64,000 bases of DNA from Lathyrus oleraceus (GCF_024323335.1 NC_066581.1:301011536-301075535); one strand, 5' to 3'; positions 12,624 through 24,220 are shown, counted from the first letter of the stretch. Notes: generated by a model not told the origin, from the letters alone. A program made the numbers and translations.

Positions 12624-13519
12624 TATAACTGGAAATCCATGTCTGACGGAGTAGGTGATTCTACTCTTGGAGTATTAGGTTTTTGATAAAGTTCTTGGGG
12701 AACTCTATTTTCGCTAAGTCTTATATTCTCAACGACCTCTATCTCTTCTCTTGTTTGAGAAGTAGAAGGTCTAGGTGATTGGCTAGAAGCTGTGAAAAAT
12801 TCACTAACTGAGTGTCTAGTAGATAGAGATCTAGGTATCCTAATTATTCTTTTAGGAGTGAAGTTTATTTCTAGATCTCCTTCAGTAGTTTGAATTATTT
12901 GATCTATATCCCTATTAAGGATAGGTTCAGGATCTATTTCCTGGGGAAGAGACCATGTCTCTGGGAAGTTTATTTCATCCCATTTTATCAATCTATTGGT
13001 TGCAACATTGGAAGTTAACAAATTGGTTTGAACCAAAGTAGTAGTTCCAGGGAACGCTAATTGTTTTGCTTTGGGATTAAGCGTAGTAAGAACCTTATAG
13101 TAGATTCTATAGCATATTGCTATGATTTCACTTCCAGGTTTGAAATTGTAACCATCAGTATGAACAGTTAACTGAATAGCATCTACTAAATTCTTATCAG
13201 ATAAAGATAGAGTTAAATTTGGTGAGACATCAAAGTAAACTGGTCCATGACACAGACTTGTCTCTACCATTGCGGCTAAAGATTGTTTGAAATCCTTACA
13301 TCTACCATCTCTAACATAAGCCATTATGCTAGAATTTAAACCTAATAATGTTAACGGTTTTAAAGCAATTTGAACCAATCCAATATGGATAAAATTATAA
13401 TTTTTAAAAGGTTTCAAATCTTTTTTAGTTAACAATTTGATTGTCTGTTTTTCTTTAGAAATTTGAATTGTTTGCTCTAGAGTTTTGACATTGACACATA
13501 AAATTATGATTTTAAATGT
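12623..13519 (-). pseudogene. EPRV C: movement protein (30K superfamily), 5' truncated
   Basis: Open from 13519 with no ATG. The first recognisable part is a heptad-like helix (about 13490-13440), then the movement-protein core: 'IHIGLVQIALKPLTLLGLNS' and 'CHGPVYFDVSPNLTLSLSD', the pattern typical of pararetroviral 30K cell-to-cell movement proteins that enlarge plasmodesmata. The C-terminal third is Ser/Pro/Arg-rich and ends at TAA, one base overlapping the next ATG. The junction with non-viral AT-rich DNA is close to 13519. No internal stops, but the start is missing. Confidence 0.85.
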
Positions 13520-13956
13520 TTAAGATACATACCTGGAAAATAATTTAAGTTATATTATCGCAAATAATAGTTTAACTTATATCTTCATAATAAATTGTTG
13601 ATTAATACAAATATTTTCACAATAATAAGTGTTTTAAAAAGTTATTAAAACATAATAATTTATATTATATTTTAAATTTATGATAGAATGGTTGTATTAT
13701 TTTGTATTATTTGTAATATACGGTCATTATTATAATAATTATTACAATTTTTGTATAATTAAAGAAAATAAAGTAAATATTCTTAAAATAATGTATGAAT
13801 CCAAAAATAGAAAAATGTGTGGTTTTTAAATTATTTATGTTACAAATATTTTTATTTTAAAATTAATTTTAATTTTCAAATACAATATTTTTTAAGAAAA
13901 TATATGAAAAATTGACTATATATTATTGATGTAATAATTTCACTAATATATATATG

Positions 13957-14013
<57 letters not shown>

Positions 14014-14280
14014 TATTAATTAATTTAAAATGTTTTTAAATTAATGAGTGAATCTTATTATTTTTTAAAATGTGAACAAGTTTTTTATTGATCCAAATAT
14101 TTTTATTAATAATTCAAAACAAAAATAATATTTACATACGAGAAAATATACGGTTTATCTAACTATTTTTATATATGGACAAATTATATTTATGATCCAA
14201 ACATAAATAAAAATATATTTCTTTTAATAATAAATAAACTCTTTTGGTTACACATTTTTTTTCATTCTTATTATATTTGG
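13520..14280. other. AT-rich non-coding DNA between EPRV C and the MULE
   Basis: Very AT-rich, with no ORF of note. It includes an alternating (TA)n run at about 13960-14011. No conserved element recognised. Confidence 0.8.
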
Positions 14281-14740
14281 CCTGAATGTCATTTCCACGA
14301 AATTATATTTTCAAAATGCCACTCTTTGAAAAGAATATCCATAATTACTATCTTTTTTTAATCATTTTGTGGCTTTTTTAAATTTATTTTCAGTATCCTC
14401 CATCCTAGATGGTAGACACCCCAGAGGTGCAGAGGTGCGCCATCTGGGATGGAGTATCTTTTTTTTGTTTTTTAATTTTTGAAATATATGTATAATTGAT
14501 TAAAAGTATTTTTTAATATTAAACAATAATTAAAATATTATATTAAAATAAATTAATTAAAAAAATATTATTAAATTAAATATTTTTTTACATAATATTT
14601 TTAATAAATATTTAATTTTAATTAAAAATTAATATTTAATATAAATTTGAATAATTTTTTTAACAAATTAAATAAATTGTTACATAATATTTTTTAATAA
14701 ATATTAAATAAAAAAATTAATATTTAATACAATTAAAAAA
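14281..14740 (+). repeat. MULE left terminal inverted repeat
   Basis: Pairs with 19860-20315. The outer 180 bp is well conserved and carries two inverted motif copies (14397-14420 and 14434-14456), each with a CCATC-n3-GATGG dyad. The inner part is AT-rich and more diverged. Confidence 0.85.
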
Positions 14741-14911
14741 AACATAATTTAATAAAGTAAATACATTGTCACATACTATTTTTAATAAATATTAATTATT
14801 AAATAAAAAAATTAATATTTCATATGATATTAATTAAAAACAATACTTACAATGTTTACATTCTTAATATTATTAAAGTATAATTACAAATTACAAGAAA
14901 TTAAAAAGAAT

Positions 14912-16160
14912 TAATTTCTACGTTGATTGGGATCTTCATCGACGAAATGACTATCGGTTCCACATCTTGCACGAACTCGAACCCGGTGACCACGACATAA
15001 TGGTTGTGTTGAGGTAGGTACAGGAGGGACTCATGTTGTGGACGGATAAGCAGTGGTTTCAAAAATGGGTGGTTGTTCACGAAAAATTTCGAATGCTTCA
15101 AAATTCTCGAAATTTATATTAGGAGAAAAGTTGTTTAATATTTGTGTGAATGAGACGGAGTTTGAGTTTGAAGGTTCTATGGTTGCGATGTAATAGTCGA
15201 TGTAATAGTCGCTCACATCGGTGGTTGTTGATTGTTGATGGGTATTTGAATAATCAAAGTTAGGTGGTGGGATGAATGTGTAGTTATGTGGGGGACGTAG
15301 GTGTGGTTGTTGTTGGGTTTGAGAAGGGCAGTTTGTAGGGTTTTATGGTGTTTGATATGGGTAATTAGTTGGTGTTTGTTGTGTTTGTGTGTGGTAGTTT
15401 GGTTGTTGGTATGAGGTGTGTTGTGTTTGGGTTTGGTAGTTTGGTTGATGGTATTGGTGTATTGTGTTTGTTGTTAGAAGGGTTGTGTATATTGAGTTTG
15501 TGGTTCATATTGGGTGGAAGTCGATGTTTGGGTATAATGTTGGTTGGTAGGGATTTGTGTTTGGGGGTTTGTTAATTGTGGTCGTGGTGGAGTCGACATC
15601 TGTGATGCGGAACAATGCTGATGAGGGCCAATAAGTAGTTGTTCTATTGACGCGTATTGTAATGGAAGATTTCAAAGCCAATTAAAATATTCTTCGCTTG
15701 GCTTCAATTCTCCCTAAAACGTTACCCCAGTCAAACACAGTTGGTGTCTGTTTTCCCAAAGTTGTTGTTCATGTACTGTTCTAGTTAGGTTTTTTACATA
15801 ATGATACAATTTCATCTACTGTTCTACGAAAACTAACATACAACTCTAATGGGCCTAAGTTAATGAAATTTAAATAACTGTCAAACATTTCACGTACATC
15901 TCCATCATTACAAATTCAGATTTCTTCATACAACAACATGCCATTTGAATTGATGTATGGTTTTCGATAGCGTAGAGCAACGATTTCTCTCTCAAATTCG
16001 GTAACATGACGTATCTGAGTTTGGATGTCGTTGAAACCAAAGTTTTCCATTAGTCTGACTGATATTGGATCAGAAATAGTATTGCAAGAATCAGTTTTTT
16101 CATATGATATTTGCTTAATAATGTATACTAGACCAATTAGGAGAGCTATGTAGATAGCTT
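14912..16160 (-). pseudogene. MULE leftward gene, PB1-like N-terminus, function unknown
   Basis: Reads away from the transposase. The N-terminal part (about 16130-15800) has 'YRKPYINSNGMLLYEEI' and 'DGDVREMFDSYLNF...LELYVSF', which resembles the N-terminal domain of MULE transposases, including the rightward gene here. A Thr/Gln/Pro-rich low-complexity region follows (about 15610-15240), then 'DVSDYYIDYY' and a basic C-terminus ending near 14912. Several stops and frameshifts (e.g. about 15917, 15800) break it, and the low-complexity part is hard to frame. It may be a second MULE-encoded protein or a degraded transposase N-terminus with a different tail. The low-complexity tail argues for the former. 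Confidence 0.5.
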
Positions 16161-16586
16161 ATGCGTTTAGAATTGTTCAGGCCTAACTTTTATACTGTGT
16201 TTGATAAGACTAAAAGTGCAGTATATGTTCGACTTCTAAGATGGCAGACTCATGTTACTTTTTCAGAATTTTGTTTGGGTCCTCCATGCAGGATGACACA
16301 TCCCAACAACATCTTTTTTACACGTACATGGGTCCTTCGTCCAAGATGGCGCACCCCAAGTAAGTTATTGCAGGAGTCCTTCGTCCCAGATGGCGCACCA
16401 TAACTGAAATATTTTCACGTGCATGAGCCCTCCATCTCAAACGGCAGACCTCTTCTACATTTTCAGAAGCTAGTTCAGCTCCGGTATTTCAAATGGCGGA
16501 CCTAAGCTGCATGGCTTACACATATATTTTTGCACATTCGTTGTATATAATTGAACCCATAATTCTCAAAATTAATCAGACATACA
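16161..16586. promoter_or_regulatory. MULE bidirectional intergenic region with six TIR-like motifs
   Basis: Six 20-23 bp motifs of the form CCnTCnYnnAGATGGCRnACC at 16231, 16281, 16334, 16378, 16428 and 16481 (start positions), spaced 50, 53, 44, 50 and 53 bp. They match the motif pair of the TIRs; 16334-16355 and 16378-16399 are nearest to it. TATA-like sequence near 16541-16550 precedes the rightward gene. Candidate binding sites for the transposase or for a host regulator; the function is inferred. Confidence 0.6.
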
Positions 16587-19138
16587 ATGGCTCCAAACAA
16601 TATCACAGTTCAAGTCCATTATAATGGAAGTATTTTTCCAGATGTCAATGTCGGGGTCATATTTCAAAACACAAACACACATCAACTCAAAATACACCAC
16701 AAATCCAATTACACGCATTTAAAAGAAAGACTCGAAAACAAGCTCCAACAACAAATATCTGATATTTATTATTGATATCCATGTTTTAATGACGGCGATA
16801 ACAGTGTCACTTATACAACAACGAAAATAGAAGACGACAATGACGTCAGATTAATGCTACAGTGCCACACAACTTATAGTTTGTCAAGTGTGATTGAATT
16901 ATACGTGTGTTTACTAGACCACAATGAGGGGCCACAAGTAACGTATCCGACACAATCTTATCTATCTCATAAAAATCAAATGAGCCAAGAGACTACATTA
17001 TCGTTGACACCAGATCCAATAACCGCTCAAAATGAACCTTTTTTCCCAGATGAGGATGTCGGGGATGATAGTGACTATGAAGAAGCGCGATACATAAATA
17101 TGCAAAATCTTTTTAGTGGGGAAAGTGACAACTCTGACAACGATATCGCCGTGGTGCATCAACATAAAGTGTTGGACCTATACAATCCACCATTACACAT
17201 GAGAAATCCCACATACTTACATGACGAAGATACTTCAATATTTGAAACCACAGAGCCACTTTAGGTAGAGGAGGGTTGCTTGGCATGGAATTTAATAACA
17301 AAGAAGGATGTTTATAGCCATTCGGTAATTTCACATCAGAAATTGTCTTGTTTATTCTGTTTATAAGTCTGATTCTAAACGAATCATAATCAAGTGTGTT
17401 AACAAGGAACGCACCTTCAAATGTAGAGCCTATGTGGGGAAGGGGAATGGTATGTGGGTGATCACTAAGGTTAGTGGTCCGCACACCTGCATGTCTTCCA
17501 CAATGTCTCAAGATCATAGAAAAATTGACTCTAATATAAAATGTGACAATATCAAATCTCTAATCAACAATGGTGCCTCTCTAAAAGTGAAACACATCAT
17601 CGTTCATATTCGGGAGACATTCAACTACACAATCTCTTACAAAAAGACATAGATTTCAAAGAATAAGGCTATCACTTATATTTATGGAAACTGGGAGACT
17701 TCATACAACGACCTGCCACAATGGTTATTGGTCATGAAAACATTTCTACCAGGTACTATAATAGAACTCAAGACCCTTCCTGTATTTTCAAACAAAGGGA
17801 CACAAATCAGTGGTGCTAGAGTTTTTCACCGTCTTTTTTGGGCTTTCTAACCATGCATCAAGGGTTTTGCATTCTGCAATCCGGTGGTTCAAGTAAATGG
17901 CACATGGTTATATGGAAAATACAGGGGAACTTTGTTAATGGCTGTGGCATAAGATGGAAATAGGAACATATTTCCAATAGCTTTTGCATTGGTAGAGGGT
18001 GAAACTGGAGAAGCATGGAGTTTTTTCTTGAGAAATCTTAAAATGCACGTTACACCATAACCCAACCTATGTTTGATATCAGATCGATATGAGTCAATAA
18101 AGAGTGCCTATAATAACCCGGATAATGGTTGGCAAAACCCTCCCTCATCACACGTCTATTACATCATACATATAGTGCAAAATTTTATGAGGGAATTCAG
18201 AGAAAAGGGACTTCGAAAAAAAGTTGTTAACATGGGTATTTTCCTAAACATATCTTTGTTAAGATATCTAACAGTAACTTCTATATACTAATTTATTTTT
18301 CATTTTCATACACAGGGCATGCATTAAATGAGGCAACATATGAATACTACAGGGGATAGATACGTAAAGTTAACATAGAAGCGTTACAATGGGTAAACAA
18401 TATTCCAAGAGAAAAATGGACGAGATCATTCGATGGAGGGAAACGATGGGGTCATATGACTACCAACCTTGTTGAATCAATGAACTCAGTTTTAAAAGCC
18501 ACACATAACCTACCTATTACTGCTTTGGTGAAATCAACATATTATCGATTGGGCACACTGTTTGGGAAAAGAGGACATGACTGGACTAAAATGTTGGATT
18601 ATAGTCGATTGTACACTGATAACTGCATGAAGAGAATTGAGGAAGAGGTAATCAAATAAAATAGCCACACGGTTATGCAATTTGATCGTCAGAGGTTCTG
18701 CTTCCTGGTCCAAGAAACTGTCATCATAGTGACGGCAGGCCGACTACCCATTGCAACGTCGACCTTAGGAATCTGACGTGTGAGTGTGGAAGATTCCAAA
18801 CGTTTCATGTCCCTTGCTCACATGTTATTGCAGCGTGTTCAAGCATAAGACAAGACTATTCTGTGCATATAACTGATGTGTTCAAAGTTGTAAACATATT
18901 TAAGGTCTACGAGGAGAGCTTCCTTGGGATCCCAACTGAAACAACTTGGCCACAATATGGAGGTGACACGCTTTGCCACAATGAGAGCATGCGGAGAAAA
19001 AAGAAAGGTCGCCCAAACAGTTGTCGGATTAGAATTGAAATGGACATCGTTGAAAATGAAAAAAAAAGGTGTGGTATTTGTCGAGAAATCAACCATATGC
19101 GTAGAAAATGTCCAAACGGGCCTGACCCTTCTACTTAG
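16587..19138 (+). pseudogene. MULE transposase (MuDR-type), one intron, multiple stops
   Basis: N-terminal PB1-like part from ATG 16587, with a TGA at 16773 in frame; an acidic stretch (about 17040-17250); then a MuDR-type zinc-binding region with 'MWVITKVSGPHTC'. The DDE core has 'VQVNGTWLYGKYRG' near 17890, 'FPIAFALVEGETGEAW' and 'LISDRYESIKSAY' near 18080. The residue before 'GTWL' is Asn where the family has the first catalytic Asp. A GT-AG intron of 80 bp (18236-18315) joins the frame cleanly to the next exon. A SWIM zinc finger ('CECGRFQTFHVPCSH', near 18780) and a CCHC-like knuckle ('CGICREINHMRRKC') close it at TAG 19138. Further stops at about 17262, 17322, 17650, 17848, 17949, 18058, 18358 and 18658 make it a pseudogene. 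Confidence 0.85.
18236..18315 (+). other. Probable intron in the MULE transposase
   Basis: 80 bp, starts GTATTT and ends ACACAG, AT-rich and out of frame. Removing it keeps the frame across 'VVNMG' and 'HALNEATYEYY', the usual order in MULE transposases. Confidence 0.7.
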
Positions 19139-19859
19139 TTATGTCTGAAGTTTTAGTCTATTCAATCGTCGTTATATTTCGTATATTTTCTTTTTCAACA
19201 ATAACTTTTATTTAGAGCGTAACATTTCCATCTACAACACATGAAAGGTGATAACATAATAACAACTTCAAATAAAGATAAAGCACAACAACTATTTTAA
19301 CACGTTATAACAGCTAATCACTCCAACACCTTTTTATCATATTATCCTATTAAACAAAAACAGCTAAAACAAGTGGATCTTCAACGCCTCAGCTAACTTC
19401 TCCACTATGCGCAGAAAACATATAACTAACATCCAAATCATTTTCTACACGATCCCAATAATGCATGTATGTACCATCTAGGTTAGCATCCGTCAGAGTT
19501 ATGTAAGAACAATAATATTCAATTTTTCTAACACGTCCAATCGGACCACCCAGTTGTCCAAAACTTGCATTGATGGCAGAAACCAATTGTCTGAATTTCC
19601 ATTGTGGGTTCAAAGAAACCCTCATGTGCTTATATGTTTTAAAAAAACAATACAACACACATACATGATTTACAAATATGTGAAACAATTATTTAAGACA
19701 ACTTATATTTTCATCTGTCTTAGCCACCTCTATTTATAGAAAACCTAATGGAATGAAAAAATAATATTATAACACTGTTTAGGCGGGAAAAAATTATACT
19801 GAAAAATTGTTTGGGAAAAAAAAAATTATACATTTAAGTACGAAATATGTTATACTTTA
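19139..19859. other. MULE 3' non-coding region
   Basis: No convincing gene. The open frame at 19389-19688 (minus) has no recognised motif; it might be a captured or decayed fragment. Confidence 0.5.
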
Positions 19860-20315
19860 AATTATATTAAATATTAATTAATTTATTTAATATTTAATAT
19901 TTAATATTTATTAAAAATATTATGTAGCAATTTATTTAATTTGTTAAATTTTTTTTATTCAAATTTATATTAAATATTAATTTTTAGTTAATATTAAATA
20001 TTTTTAAAAAATATTATGTAAAAAATATTTAATTTATTAATTTTTAAAATTAATTTATATTAAATATACTATTTTAATTATTATTTAATATTAAAAAATA
20101 CTTTTAATCAATTAACAATATTTCAGAAGAAAAAAAAGGTACTCCATCCCAGATAGCGCACCCCAACTGCACTTTTGGGGTGTCTGCCATCTAGGATGGA
20201 GGGTGCTGAAAATAAATTAAAAAAGCCACAAAATGACAAAAAAAAGTGGCAATTATGGACATTTTTTTAAAGGATGACATTTTGGAAATATAATTTCGTG
20301 AAAATGGCATTCAGG
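19860..20315 (-). repeat. MULE right terminal inverted repeat
   Basis: Inverse of 14281-14740. The outer half holds the motif pair at 20141-20162 and 20179-20202; the inner half is AT-rich. Confidence 0.85.
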
Positions 20316-20353
20316 TAAAAAAAACCTCGAGTTTGGGATAATATTTTGATATT

Positions 20354-20437
20354 AAAATTTTGATTTTCACTTGACAGTTACTAAGAGATATATTTAAAAT
20401 TTTGATTTTCTCTTGACAGTTACTAAGAGACATATTT
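20354..20437. repeat. 42-bp tandem duplication
   Basis: Copies 20354-20395 and 20396-20437 differ at two positions only. It lies between the MULE and the P450 3' end. The remaining DNA of 20316-20883 shows no gene and would include the P450 3' UTR. Confidence 0.9.
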
Positions 20438-20883
20438 GAGATAATCTTTTTAGACATATGATGATTGTTGGCCCTGAATGTCTTCTACCAGGGGGTTATT
20501 GAGTCTAGTGATCTTTTTGTCTCTTGCAAGTTGGCGGCTTACATTTAGTATAATGTTTTTAAGTGCCTTAGGTGAGAGTTCATTTTGCCTATGAGTATTG
20601 AATTGAACTTAGATATTGTGAGGTCACTTGGATTGACGTCTAAAGTGAGTATGACTAGTCTCTAATATGACATTTTGTTAAAAATATCAAAGTTAAACCT
20701 TCTTAGAGTGGAAGGTAAACCTCTTTTTATGTATACATCAATATTGGTTTAGTGTATGTTTACTTAAGTGTTATCTTTTTCAAATTCATACTCAAAAATC
20801 GTAATGCCACATAAATTTGATACTAAAGCTTCTAGAAATTGAAATAACATACACACTAGTAACAATTCTAAAAATATATTAAC

Positions 20884-23429
20884 CTAAGCTGATGAAGTAG
20901 CTTGAACTCGTAGAGATTGAACCATCTTTAAGGTTAACCCAAATTTCTCCTCCATATTCATATCTTCTGGCTTTAGTCCATTAGCAAGTGTCCATTCAAA
21001 GTTACATAGAAGGGATGCCACAATTAAATGCACACTCCTATGAGCCAAAGGCAATCCTGGACAAATTCTTTTACCTGCCCCAAATGGTATAAGCTCAAAA
21101 TTATTGCCCTTATAATTGATCTCACTCTCCAAAAATCTTTCAGGCAAGAACATATTTGGATTTTCCCAAATAGTTGAATCTCTTCCCATGGCCCACAGAT
21201 TGACTAATACTTGTGCATTTTTTGGCACATTGAACCCTAATATGTTGACACTTTTATCACATATGTGAGGTAGCAATAATGGACCAGGTGGGTGCAATCG
21301 AAGACTTTCCTTCACAACTGCTTGTAAGAAAGGTAGCTTGCAAATATGTGATTCTTCAATCGTTTCATCTTTACCAATTTCTTGACATAGCTCTTTTTTT
21401 GCTTTTGTTAATTTTTCAGGATTACGTAATAGCTCTGCCATGATCCATTCGATTGTGCATGATGTTGTATCAATCCCAGCAACAAATAAATCCTAACAAA
21501 ATATTGTTTCAACATTCAATTAAGTTTGCAATAATGCAGAAAAAATAGTATTGAGAAATATTTTTTGTAACACAATTTTATGATTGTATCAATAGTCACT
21601 TTCATTATTTTATTAATCATAAAATATTATTATTAATTACTTATTTTATTTATATCTTTTTAATAACAAATGAAATATTATATATGAATACTTAATGAAA
21701 TATTATATATGAACACTTATTAACTAATATCATATATTTTTGTGTTTAATGTGATAGTGATAATGATTAATATGACATTGTACTTATGGATAGTGTAGTT
21801 GATAAGACACCTAAACATGTGGATGGAGTCTCATGATTCAGATATCTTTGGGTCCACTAGAGAGCAAAATATCCTATGGACTAAAAAATGACTAAGGTGT
21901 TAAAATATTTGATTTAGTTATAACTATGATCATATTTACAAAAACAATTGTACGAAAATGAATATTATTTTAATATTAATATAATTTTATTTGTATTAGT
22001 AAACTAATAGGGATTAATTATTATGCACTATCAGTATAAAATAATTTACATTATCGATTCATCACCATCATCCGTTTACGTTATTTTATAGGTTTTTAAA
22101 ATAAAAGTCAAATTTATTTCAATATTCAACGTTTAAGTTTAACTGACGGTATAAAATTCTTTTACATCGTATATTTCAATTAAATCCAAACGAATATTAT
22201 ACTTATTATTACATATAAATTATTATTTTTATTATTTTATATTTAAAATAATAAAAATACATTCATAATAAATAAGTACAGCTCTTACTATTGTTTTTCT
22301 TATATTACTCTATAAATTTTTTAAGTTAATTTTAACAAATAATAGCTTGAGTGACAAAAAACAGTATTGTTAACATCAATATTTAAACTGAATTTTATTA
22401 TTCTGTATATTATCGTTTTATTTACTAACGACTTCTAAAAAAGATAAACAACATATTATAAATTTTAAACTCTAATAATTGATGTTAATGAAAATGAATT
22501 ATTTGAAAAGCAACACTAACCATAAAGAGATGCACCATCTCATTGTGGCTTAATTCCAACGTGGTTTCTCCAATGTTATTGCCTTTAAGAAGTGAATCCA
22601 ACACATCATTGCAAACATCCTCAGAGTAACCTTTGGTAGATCTTGAACTAATTCTTTCTTCAATAATTTCATAAAAAATCTCATATAACCTCTTCAAATA
22701 ATTGGTGCCCTTTGCATACACACTTTGTAGATCTAAGGGACGAAGAATGGGAAAGAAATCTGAAACATTAGGCTTCCCAGCTTCTTCCATGATACCCCAA
22801 ATAATTTTCATAAATTCTTGAGACTCTTGGCCATGTATTGAATGAGCCAAATCCATAGAGAACAAAGTGTTTGAAATTGAATTAAGAACAGTTGTAAAAA
22901 CAGCCTCACCAATATCAAAAGCCTCACCTTTCTTGCTTTGTTCATTCACATGATTCAATAGTTCTTGCAATTTTTGTTGGCGAAGGATTTTTGTTGAGTC
23001 AAGCATTTTGTTAGAAAATACTTTTGTGGCACAAATTTTCCTTAGTTTCTTCCACAAATCTAATGTTGGAAGCCACACAAGTGAGAATTTGTGATGATCA
23101 AGTACATAGCTAGCATGTGGAATAGTTCTATTAGAGAAAACTTGTGAATTTTCTTGTAAGACTTGTTTGGCTACTTGAGGGGATGAGATTACTATGGTTG
23201 TTATTGTTCCTAATTTTAGTGTCATGATTGGTCCATAGATTTTAGAGAGTTTTGTGAGAGATTTGTGTGGGTTTTTGCCAAGTTCTAAGATGTTACCAAT
23301 GATGGGAAGTGGGTGTGGCCCTGGTGGAAGTTTTCTAGAATTTTGGGCTTGGTTTAATTTTCTAAGAATGAAGATAAGAATGGTTGCACACATAAAAGTA
23401 ATAACTAGGAGAAGCGTTTGGAACTCCAT
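20884..23429 (-). CDS. Cytochrome P450, CYP76-type, two exons
   Basis: Exon 1 is 23429-22521 (303 codons), exon 2 is 21492-20884, and together they give 505 residues, a normal plant P450 length. The 1,028-bp intron is GT-AG in phase 0, at the intron site usual for A-type P450s, just before the I helix. Visible features: N-terminal membrane anchor (about residues 5-22), Pro hinge 'PPGP' 35-38, I-helix 'AGIDTT' 308-313, K-helix 'ESLR' 365-368, 'PERF' 420-423 and haem loop 'FGAGKRICPG' 440-449 with ligand Cys447. It would be an ER-bound haem monooxygenase fed by a P450 reductase. The sequence looks like CYP76, a family that oxidises monoterpenols and other small molecules; the substrate cannot be read from sequence. 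No stop or frameshift seen. It is the only intact host gene in the window. Confidence 0.92.
21493..22520 (-). other. Intron of the CYP76-type gene
   Basis: Donor GTTAGT at 22520, acceptor TTGTTAG ending at 21493. AT-rich, no ORF of note. Two similar segments near 22035-22060 and 22145-22170 ('GTATAAAAT' followed by 'TTTACAT') are in direct orientation and might be remains of a small insertion. Confidence 0.9.
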
Positions 23430-23714
23430 GGCTTATTGTTCATGCATTTCCTTTTTGAGATATACACATTCATTTATAAGAAGACATTAATGATGTGATA
23501 TTTGTCTTTTATATGATTTCAACCGTTGGAGTGGATATGCTTTCACATGGGAGACAGAAAATTTTATCCAAAATCCCTACATTATATATTTTTATCAAAA
23601 TATCCTTATATAAATAGTTTATTATTCAGAATTTTCTACTCTTTCTCACTCTCATTTTTTAAGTGTTATGATCTAACAAAATTAATTTTTATTTCAAAAT
23701 TATTTTATAAAGTC
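23430..23714 (-). promoter_or_regulatory. Putative promoter of the CYP76-type gene
   Basis: Two TATA-like sites upstream of the ATG at 23429: one at 23506-23514 (ATATAAAAG on the minus strand, about 80 bp upstream) and one at 23472-23481. The first is the better match and gives a usual 5' UTR length. Only about 285 bp separates the ATG from the tandem array that starts at about 23711. Confidence 0.5.
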
Positions 23715-24220
23715 TTCCGGTATACACATTTTTTTTTTAAAAACTGACTACCGGAACTCTTTTGCAAAGTCTTCCGATACACAAAATAAAAATTAATTAA
23801 AAAAAACAGACTATCGGAACTCTTTTGCAAAATCTTCCGGTATACAAAACAAAAATTAAAAAACGTAAAAAATTGATTATCATAACTCTTTTACAAAGTC
23901 TTCCGATGAACAAAATAAAAGTTAAAAAATATTTTAAAAAACTTACGAACAAAACTCTTTTGCAAAATCTTCCGATATAAACAAAATAAAAGTTAAAATA
24001 TGTTAAAAAGCTGACTACCATAACTCTTTTGCAAAGTCTTCTGATACATAAAGAAAATTTAAAATGTTAAAAGCTGACTACCGAAAATCTTTTACAAAAT
24101 CTTTCGGTACACAAAATAAAAGTTAAAAAATATTAAAAACTGATTAGTGAGACTCTTTCTTTAAAGTCTTCCGGTACACACACAAAATTGAACACCGAAA
24201 ATTTTACACAAAGTGTTTCG
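23711..24220. repeat. Tandem array of dyad-containing repeats (about 9 units)
   Basis: Units of about 50-75 bp. Each junction reads ACCGGAACTCTTTTGCAAAGTCTTCCGGT or a variant, so each carries a hairpin with an ACCGGAA/TTCCGGT stem. Repeat marks lie near 23711, 23767, 23830, 23897, 23965, 24036, 24097, 24163 and 24208. The sequence between is A-rich. The minus-strand open frame at 23797-24021 is only the translated repeat. Confidence 0.85.

Larger units (their letters stand above)
6908..13519 (-). mobile_element. Endogenous pararetrovirus copy C, most complete copy
   Basis: Minus-strand copy reading movement protein (13519-12623), coat region (12623-about 10700), protease (about 10080), RT-RNase H (9504-8210) and the RGG ORF (8226-6908). 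It is truncated inside the movement-protein frame: the frame is open to 13520 with no ATG, and no promoter region is present. It has several stops and frameshifts. Gene order is that of Caulimoviridae with MP upstream of CP; the genus is not assigned. Confidence 0.85.
14281..20315 (+). mobile_element. Mutator-like transposable element (MULE) with long TIRs
   Basis: Bounded by inverted repeats that start 'CCTGAATG' at 14281 and end 'CATTCAGG' at 20315. Between them lie two divergent genes: a MULE transposase to the right (16587-19138) and an uncharacterised gene to the left (16160-14912). I could not see a 9-bp target duplication: the flanks TATATTTGG and TAAAAAAAA differ. The exact ends are therefore inferred from where TIR identity stops. 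Both genes are broken, so it cannot be autonomous now. Confidence 0.85.

Noticed and set aside
15369..15575. 68-codon plus-strand frame rich in Val and Gly
   Set aside because: Antisense of the low-complexity tail of the leftward MULE gene.
23711..24220. CRISPR-like array
   Set aside because: The spacing is semi-regular but the spacers are also similar A-rich sequence, and this is plant nuclear DNA; it is a tandem repeat.
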